A stretch of DNA of 64,000 nucleotides from the NCBI GenBank assembly GCA_036873755.1, contig JAVTVY010018697.1, positions 1 to 64,000 on the forward strand. Reading direction: 5' to 3'. This document shows, piece by piece, positions 56,071-64,000 of the stretch. Position 1 is the stretch's first letter; each line of letters begins with the position of its first letter. Origin of the DNA: Hanleya hanleyi. Its lineage: Eukaryota; Mollusca; Polyplacophora; Lepidopleurida; Hanleyidae. The translations under genes and the position numbers were made by a program. The notes beneath the pieces are model-generated. The model was given only the letters and a program-made list of their open reading frames with translations, searched no databases and was not told where the DNA came from.

Positions 56071-57611
56071 AACGATTGAGGATTATAGCCGAAAGTAGTA
56101 CGCCATTGGTTCAGCCTGACTGACCCGCATATATACACGTTCGAGTTTCTAAACACTTCAGTCAGACTATATAAAGTTCGATCATTTTTTCTTCTTCCTT
56201 TTCTATTCTTTGCCTAGTGTAAAACTATAGCGTGTTTCTGTACAGTTGGCGGTTATATAGATACGATGGGGATATTGAAAGAAATTGAAAAAAAATATCT
56301 ATATATATACATAGGAATAATGGTTATGCATATAATTATAACTTCATATTTACATATATTTTGTACGGGACACAGACCCGGATATGGTCAGATTGGGTCA
56401 TTTGCACTTGCAATTTCGTCTATTATTTTGGGTATTTCTGTGTTTTAAAGCTGGTATTATTCCAGATTTCTTGTGTAGTATTTTTCGTGAACGTTTTTGG
56501 CATCTGTGCGGGCTGAATTTTGAGTTGATTCGTCAGATTTTCGCTGTACGCGTGGTTTTTTGTCCTACGATCACCATTTTCCTTGTGTAGATAGATGGCG
56601 CTGTATTGAATATAACATTGTCATACGGGGTTTTGAGTCTTCGAAAGCACTTAATTATTAATATATAGCGCGGGCTATTTGTAAAAAAATTCACAACTGG
56701 TTAATCCAGTAAGAGATGAAATTATATACTATTCAGTTGGTTTTTGGCTTGAGCTTCCCTTTGGAATCATTCATAGTTCATTTATCAAAATATAAAATTA
56801 AAATAAAAAGTATTGTACATATGCGAATCCAACCGTTATATGCGATTCAATCACCATTGTGATATGTATTTGATATAAATATGAAATCACTGCCGCGAAT
56901 ATTCTTATAATAAATAAAATTAACTTGATGGTGATTTTTTGAACTTATTCACATCTCAATAGTTTAAAAACTGTACCAAAACATGAATGGATACCCTTTC
57001 CTAATGTATGTTTTACTATAACAAAATATACATATTTAATTACACTATTTTTCACCTTAATTAACCTAGAAATTATCGGCTGGAGGGCTAAGCTGTTCTG
57101 GGTTATCGCCATGCGCCCATTCACACCTATATGAAGCCTGTGCCGTAATCATTCTGATAATGCAATCAACGACGAACTCAAATCCACTTATGACCTGTAC
57201 CCGGTATTTACAAAACAAGATATTGTGACTATCATCCTGTATTGTTTATACCAAGTTGCATGAATATATGAGGAAATTATCGAAAGTATGAAGGGAATGA
57301 CTGAACATTAATACATTGTCGACTCACACGATTATTGAATATAACATGTAATTTTGTCATTTACGCTTCGCCAGAGTAAATCTGAGCGCGAAAGTCACAG
57401 GAAGCATGGTACAGGTATATGTATAGATATTTCCAGCATACGCCCTACTTCGGCTTGTAGGAGACTATAGATCGTGAATCATATATATTATTCGGTTATC
57501 TTGCGCATTTATACAGTATAGTATAGTAATATAGGTTTTTCCATCGACAAATCCGCAATCAACATTACATGTAGTTCCCAGTTCGCGGTTAGAGCGGCGT
57601 ACGATGGCAAC
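56071..57611. other. No gene recognised
   Basis: AT-rich. Plus frames at 56266-56448 and 56384-56590 have hydrophobic stretches but no motif. Confidence 0.4.
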
Positions 57612-57908
57612 ACGGCCTATGTGTCAAATATCACTCCGCCTCACGATTCTCTCGCGCCTTGAAAAAAACGATTCTCTCGCGATTGAAGATTCGCGATCAA
57701 GAACGGATCGCGCATGGGTAAACGATTCAAAAACGATATCGCGAGAGAATGGTTTTTTCCAGAAAAGGTTCAATCGTTTTTTCTCATTTTTTTTCTCGAT
57801 ATCCTCGCGACTGATTCGCGACTGATCGTTTTTCAATCGAGAAAATTGAAGAAAAATCGCGACTGAAGAAAAAACGATTAATGGAAACGATCCCTTAACT
57901 GACACATG
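57612..57908. repeat. CGATT/TCGCGA-rich cryptically simple island 2, MITE-like ends
   Basis: It has the same word set as island 1, bounded by ATGTGTCA (about 57618) and TGACACAT (57899-57906), which are inverted. This suggests a short transposon whose interior has become simple sequence. No gene is present. Confidence 0.65.
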
Positions 57909-58600
57909 AAATGCCTTTAGTAGGCTAATCCGACATTGTCGAGCTTCCAGAATTAGGTGGTCTGTTTAACTAATACGTACATGTATTCCGATATAGCCCA
58001 TGTCTGACATGACGAGGACGTAGTCCTCTTCAGTTGAAATGGGTAATGATAAATTCTGTTACTGTTACATGTATATATTTTGTGTTATACAGAAATTCCG
58101 AATCCAGTGAAATTTTTATGAAAGATATTTGGCAGCGGAATGTTCAGTCCGCCAATCAGTATCACGCCAGGTGACGAGCGGATAAGCAGTCAATACAATC
58201 ATATGGTTACATAAACGCGTGATGTATTAAATTAGTTAGGATGATGACACCTCTCTAACCATCAACAATTCGGTCAGGTGGATATATAGCATAGATCAAA
58301 TTGAAAGCCTTTGGTGATAAACCAATAATTTTGTTTTGCAATTAATGAAATGATTGATTCTGTCAATCAATTTAACCTTCGATGTGGCCTTGAAAATCTA
58401 ACATCCCAATACTCACATCACAAGCACAAATCTTGCTGTTCGATGGCACCAATGTCAAGAGGCTTCACACTGACATCCACATAATTGTAAAATGAATTGG
58501 TTTGCCAGACTTTCTTTATATTTGTGCATCGATGATTATAAAGAAGAACGGTACGTGTACGACAAGGACAGGTACGTTTGAAGTTTCTGAGCTGGTTAGC

Positions 58601-59078
58601 TTAACGCTGTCTGACCTGGGCATTTTGGGACCAGTATTTCGCCCCCCTCAAATATATTTCTTACCCTTGAGCTAGGGTGCGGAAACTTGCCGCACTGTAC
58701 CCTTGGGTCAAGTTATTTTAGAAAATGTAAAAAATAATGACGTCATTTTCAAAAAAGGCATTTTGGTCGATTTTTCGGTCAGATGTTTTGTTTTCTCTTT
58801 TCTGTGGCATTTCTTCACAAAAACTGCATTATAAATTAGTAAATAATTGTCTGATGTGAAATGAAATAGTTTTGTCCAATTTTCGTCGCAGAAAAAAAAA
58901 AATTAAAAAAAAAATGACATCACTTTTTCTCGTACCTCACATTGCCGCCATTTTGAATTTGTCCATGATCAACTGCTCGAGGTGTCATGCAAATCAGCTC
59001 AAAATTACCCCTATATGATAATCTACAGAATCACCGAGTGTCAGCTCTCAATTTTTTGTCGTTCGACAAAACTGGTTA
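58601..59078 (+). mobile_element. MITE copy 8
   Basis: TTAACGCTGTCTGACCTGGG opens the element; cttacccttgagctaggg, ctgcattataaattagtaa and catgatcaactgctcg follow in family order. The right terminus is lost near 59065-59078. The CRE words are deleted in this copy. Confidence 0.7.
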
Positions 59079-60004
59079 ATCATGACATTTCCACTTCAAT
59101 CAAATTATTCCCATTGAACAATTCGTAAAGTACCTTAACAATAATAGAATCATTTCCGTGCATAATTCCGATCATGTAGCTGTCTAGAACTTCGTGTAAC
59201 GCAATATCTTCATTGTGTTCATACGAACATCCACCATCAAATTCCGACAGGGATAAAATATTCCACACAAAATGATTTCAAAACACCGTTGGATAAATAG
59301 AAGACTGCTCATTAGTAATACGGATTTGCCAGCATCATCGAAATCCGTTAGTATAAATATACAGTTTATTTGATGCTACCTTTGATTGTGGTGTTAATAA
59401 TGTCGATTTTCGACGCTGGTATTCTTCATGGATGAATGTCGACTACTGATTGTCTGTTCGCTTGTTATCAGGAATTCCACGACGAGAACACTCATGAACT
59501 GCTGTTTGTTTGGATCAAATCCCTAAACTAATTATATGCATAGTTGTTACCGTTGGATATGTTGGCCTTTCTAATTCAAATTCTTTAACTTGCCTTAACC
59601 GACCATTGCTTGTAAGTTGAAGTCTCAGAGACTCGATATGGTCATTCGAATAGCTAGCAGCTGAATTGGTATAATCTTTAAACGTTTACGCGCTATGTAA
59701 ATGTAAACATACATCAAACATAGCCAAGCGACGAGTAAGCGTCTCTTCAGTATTTGTCAGCTGAAGTGGTACGCATAATAATTTAGTTTCAGTACGATCG
59801 TCTTGTTGTGGAATGGAGAAAGATATTGAACAAAACTGGAGCACTGTCTACAATTCCAAATAAACGGCTACATAATTTACCGGTAGGCCGATCAAGGCAT
59901 ACCAAGTGTTGGTTTTCTCAGCCAAAAAAAAAACAGCTGTACCAAATTCACCGACCGTACCCTAATTACCACAAACATCCACTAAAATACAATTTCTGTC
60001 GATG

Positions 60005-60372
60005 CTACGAGGAGACAGGCTCTTTGTTCAAAATCAGGAGGCAGAATCCACCATCAACGCACGATCGCATTGACGGCTTGTGGGAGATGTCCATTTGTCG
60101 TGGTTCAGATGTTTCAACATAGGCTACTGATGGTTTATAAATTTCGGGCCTGGAAAATGCTGATCCGAGATACAGTAGCCTGTCGCCATCGATAACTATG
60201 TTTTGCATCCATTCTCGAAGTAAACTATTCAAACTTTTGCTTGCATATCGCTCCAATACAATAATTCGGGGCCCAGAATCGTCATACGAAAACATAAGCT
60301 GAGTAATAACAACAATGAACTGCGCGATTCCAGCTACAAATTGCCAGTCGTAGGTTAATCTACACCATTGAA
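60005..60372 (-). CDS. Unassigned ORF fragment, about 120 codons
   Basis: A minus-strand frame is open from about 60370 to a stop at 60005. It contains TYDWQFVAGIAQFIVVITQL, SYDDSGPRIIVLERYASKSL and NSLLREWMQNIVIDGDRLLY. The composition looks protein-like, and a possible acceptor ATTACTCAG lies inside at about 60301. I do not recognise the family and cannot place a start. It may be an exon, a viral or transposon relic, or chance. A plus-strand frame at 60590-60842 (FVEYMSLRNNYLDIFPDGLL) is similarly unassigned. Confidence 0.3.
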
Positions 60373-60939
60373 TTTATACGAGATGATCTTGCAGCACCAT
60401 AACTTCTAGAGGCGATGGCGTTCGTGACGTATTGTTAAGCAAACAATTATTACGAATATCTCTCTGCTGCAAGCCGTCGTGAAAACGCCAAAGAATCCAA
60501 ATTTATATACATTCAGCATAATGTCACCCCCCAGTGGACACTTGTGGCACTCTGTGCCCGACAATGTTTCTGGGGACTTAGAGAAAACCAATTGCTTGTT
60601 TCAAAGAGTCTTCGCACGTTGCGGCGAAAATTATGCGATGGGTCTACGAAGGTTCGTACGAGTGTTTCACAAAACATCGCGCAAATGGTCTGTTCGCCCG
60701 CAATTTAGGCTTACCAACATTTGTAGAATATATGTCGCTTCGAAATAACTATTTAGACATATTTCCTGACGGTCTTTTAGATGTAGTTACATTCAAGTGT
60801 CACCTTATAGTTAAATCTAGGCTGAGTTATCTAAGACAATAATCGATATTGTTCTAAACTCGACCCATGCATTTTCAATTGAAAGAACGCTCTCCTGTGA
60901 TGGAGGCACGATACTCCCGTTACGTCTTGGTAGGCATTA

Positions 60940-60968
60940 CAATAACAACAACAACAACGACGACGACG
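60940..60968. repeat. Trinucleotide microsatellite (AAC/ACG)
   Basis: aataacaacaacaacaacga followed by cgacgacgaacg. A similar aac run is at 37290-37308. Confidence 0.8.
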
Positions 60969-61504
60969 AACGTATTGCAGAAGAGTTCCGTAAAACAACA
61001 GTTAGTGTTTCATGCAGGTTAAAAATTTATCGAGTATCCTCCATTGGCTACAATAAATGAATACTGTACTTATTTGTAGTCCCCTTTCGACATAACCGAA
61101 AAAAGCCTGAATTGAACATTTCTTAAGGTTTGTGTGAGAGTGCAAATTTGCGATCACGCGTGAGAAGATTCGCATGCAAGAAGGTTTTGTGAAATACTTT
61201 TTATTTGCTAATGTTCGTAAGTAGGTTTGGTAACCGACTTCCATAGGACGAAGTCTCTGTGAAACGATCTCCTGGAAGTCCTAATTATCATCATTATGTC
61301 AGACAAGCGGGTTAGCAGTCTGAATTTAATAGAATGCATGGTGTTTTCCTTTTTCAACTACACTTTCGTTATAGATAGTCTTATGGACATCTTGAATGAA
61401 GTTAATTCTCTCACAAGCTGTAATGGTAACTCACCGGGAAACTAAGATATAGAAGTGGGTTCATGTTACGAGCTTACTTTGTGATATAATAGGCCCATTA
61501 ACAC

Positions 61505-61692
61505 ACAAGGCTAGTGAGCGAGTAGGGTTTAACGTCGTTTTCCAAAAAAAATCCAGTCATATCACGACGATTCCTACATGTGCCAGGACACGAGGATGTC
61601 CACATTTCTATTATCCGGGAAACTGATCAGCACAGCCAGTAAAGCACCCGGTCACCCATCCAAGTATTAACCTGGCTCAGGTTTGCTAAATT
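61505..61692 (+). mobile_element. SINE-like element 2, second copy
   Basis: It has gtagggtttaacgtcgtttt, catatcacgacgattcctac, atgtgccaggacacgagg, actgatcagcacagccagta and agcacccggtcacccatcc, matching 49893-50095. A diverged third relative is at 48250-48300. Confidence 0.7.
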
Positions 61693-62049
61693 CCGGTTAT
61701 CTGACGAGAACATATGTACCCAGCGTGATACGCCATGCTCATTAACGGACAAAAGACAATACAACGCTGGACTCAGTTTTCGATTATCCTCAGAATATCG
61801 TCGCTATGGGGATTTTTTATATATTCAAATCGACTTGCTATTAAAAATTCACATGACAGTACCATTATAATAAGGATCAAACATGGACTATATATATATA
61901 TATGGGTTGTTTGAATTGACTTGAAATGATTCCGAATTGCTCTTCCTGCCAAATACCACAATACTTTTGTTCGGACAACGTGCTCCGAAATTAGAGCATT
62001 AGAAATATTAAAGTATCAATTTGCAGATAGTCAAGATGGTTGAATTGTG

Positions 62050-62225
62050 ACAATCGGCAAGTTTCGCTATTTAAATACAGGCATTTTTCATAAAATTCAT
62101 TTCTAAACCCATATATTAGGGTAGGGCTGAATCAATGCAGTAGAAAAATCCCAGATTATGCAAAACTGAGCCTGGTGAACCTTAATTTCACAATTTATTG
62201 AAATATTGAATGTCTACGTTATCTT
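62050..62225. repeat. Dispersed repeat, copy 3 of 3
   Basis: cccatatattagggtagggct, aaaatcccagattatgcaaa and ggtgaaccttaatttca align in order with 28340-28460. Confidence 0.6.
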
Positions 62226-64000
62226 TTGTCGGAATATCATACAAATTGTCTGGAACATCCTTAAATAAGTGCATGTATTCAAATGCCGAGCTTTCTCTAA
62301 CCCTCCAGCCACACGACGGGTTATTTCTGACAGGTTGTCTAGCTGAGGATAGAAAGTCCCAAAACAGCAAAAATCTATGTGACCACAGGGTTGCGCGACT
62401 TCATCACAGTAAAAACTATTCTTAAAAATAGTATGCCGTTCTACAATATTAATTCACGTATATTTATAGATGAATAGTTTCCCTTCATTGTCATCCTAAA
62501 TTTATTAAGATCCGTTGTATTCTTCACCTGTTTAAACGGTTTTAAATTTCAAATGGAAAACGGGATTTTAAATGAAAGCGAAGTTGTTAACACTGTAACA
62601 GACGATGCATGAGATGGATCTTGTCTAGATTGGGCTAATCGAGAAGGGAAAGCATACATTAATAAACATATGCGAATTACATGTAAGCGTTTTAGAACGG
62701 CCGAATATTTCTTAAAAAGAATTTTTAATGGGATGGGGGGGCGCAACCCCATGGTCGTACCGATTTTGCGCCTTTTGTGGGAGCGATCTCTCTAGCCAGA
62801 CAGCCAGACAGACAATCTGTCCGAAATTATCAGCCGTATGGCGGGAGGGTTAGAAGAAACTCAAACTATTCAGAGCACCCATGTCTTTAATGATGAACAC
62901 GAGTTCATTTTCAGTTAAAATGAGTAATTATCAGTCAACAGTTGTTGTTACAAGAATATAGTTTTTGCATAAATAAAAATTTCCTATCTAGTTGATTTTT
63001 AGCCGTCATTTCAGGCGAAGTATAAAACAATCTAGAACTTGAGTGATAGGGAATTAATAAAATGACATGATTATATAACCGAGTGATGCATTAAATTGGA
63101 TGAGATCATGAAACCTATACAACCAATAAACAATCGGTCAGGTGGATAATTAACATAGGCCGAATTAAAAGGTTTTCGTGATGAACCAATAAATCAAAAA
63201 CAGGAACGACGAACAACCCAACTCCGCATTTGATGAAATTATTGATTCACTCAATCAATTTAGCATTCGATGATTCTCGTCACGTGACTAAAACTGATTA
63301 TATTCTAACCAAATCTCATTCTCGAATGCCTGAAGTGAACGCAGCTGAAACACACATCCAGTCTTAATTTCATTTTCTATTTGAGGACAGCAATGTGGCA
63401 TTCGTCTCATCGGGCAAATTATAAGGTTGTACCAGTCTTTCTTATAATGATAGGCAAATTTGGATACATCCAAGATAGTGAAGTAGATAAGATGTATTAA
63501 AATAATACACTTTTTCGGACGGTTTCAAACAGGGTATGTATTTCTAGATAACATGCATTTTCGTGTATTCCAAATGGAAAATAAACTTCCATTTATGCCG
63601 AAAGTCTTGTTTGTGACAGGATGCTTAACCCCTTGTTTAGATGAAACCACAAGATACATGTAGATGAAAAGATCGGAGTTTGAATCAGTCAGTTATTGCC
63701 AACCAGGTAATGAAATGTTGTGCTTATAAAAGCCTACTTTTTCGCATACACTTTTAGTACGTTAATTTTATCAATGTTGCCTTGGAAAGGCAATGCGGGT
63801 GATCGATATAGATCGAAAATACATACTGGGGAACCGCCTAATGAACCGAGACAAGTCACGAACTGATGGAGCGATGTATTGTGTCTTCCTAAACGGCTCT
63901 ATAACCTGAGATTGTGCCATTCTCTTGCGGGACATTAACCGGGACATTCATTCACGAGATTACGCAACACTAAACATCTGAATATATGCTGATTGTCTCA
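62226..64000. other. No gene recognised
   Basis: AT-rich flank. Minus frames at 62549-62752 and 63288-63473 are short and without motifs. Confidence 0.4.

Noticed and set aside
1..64000. CRISPR arrays, bacterial operons or defence systems
   Set aside because: The window has spliced genes, LINE and PLE remnants and no short regularly spaced direct repeats with unique spacers; the tandem arrays present have no unique spacers.

Overview
This window is eukaryotic: AT-rich, intron-dominated metazoan DNA. It holds one protein-coding gene that can be identified with confidence, surrounded and interrupted by transposable elements. The organism is not named by the sequence. The repeat content (a SINE-like family sharing the words 'ggaggaagccggagtacccg' and 'accgcccttcggcaagta', many TACATGTA words, Penelope-like elements, I/Nimb-type LINEs) suggests a marine lophotrochozoan, probably a mollusc. 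That placement is inference.

The gene is an orthologue of ACSF2 (medium-chain acyl-CoA synthetase family member 2, mitochondrial). It lies on the minus strand and spans about 33 kb. Fourteen coding exons were assembled by reading the minus strand, matching the known order of ACSF2 segments, and requiring AG/GT splice sites with matching phases. From 5' to 3' they are 40557-40359, 33227-33099, 32123-32070, 30669-30551, 26563-26516, 25025-24908, 24315-24220, 20294-20146, 16098-15930, 14143-14036, 13320-13172, 10488-10347, 8701-8591 and 7683-7543. Joined, they give 1732 nt (one base completing a codon from exon 1, then 576 sense codons and TGA) with no frameshift or internal stop. Only the first exon, which should carry the start codon and the mitochondrial presequence, was not found. 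All ANL-superfamily signature motifs are present, so the gene looks functional.

Layout: 1-7.5 kb is 3' flank with a near-identical 433-bp direct repeat pair and short tandem duplications. 7.5-40.6 kb is ACSF2, whose introns hold nearly all the identifiable repeats: piggyBac-type MITEs with TTAA ends, Penelope-like element (PLE) pieces, a 507-bp tandem array, an I/Nimb-type LINE tail, a palindromic cluster of three tRNA-like units, a foldback element, SINEs, a 522-bp tandem duplication and a set of repeats whose units are whole numbers of codons. 40.6-64 kb is the 5' flank: a second LINE tail with a SINE inserted in it, a 64-bp tandem array, further MITE and PLE copies, a foldback element, two islands of CGATT/TCGCGA-rich simple sequence, and unassigned short ORFs near 60 kb.

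No CRISPR, operon or prokaryotic system is present. The most interesting signals are: a decayed partial copy of exon 12 just upstream of the real exon 12; a MITE family carrying paired CRE, YY1-like and E-box words; a ~430-bp mobile unit that exists both as a 507-bp tandem array and as a single insert inside a PLE 3' end with an ATTTGG target duplication; and a MITE split by about 3.8 kb of DNA flanked by the codon-multiple repeats.
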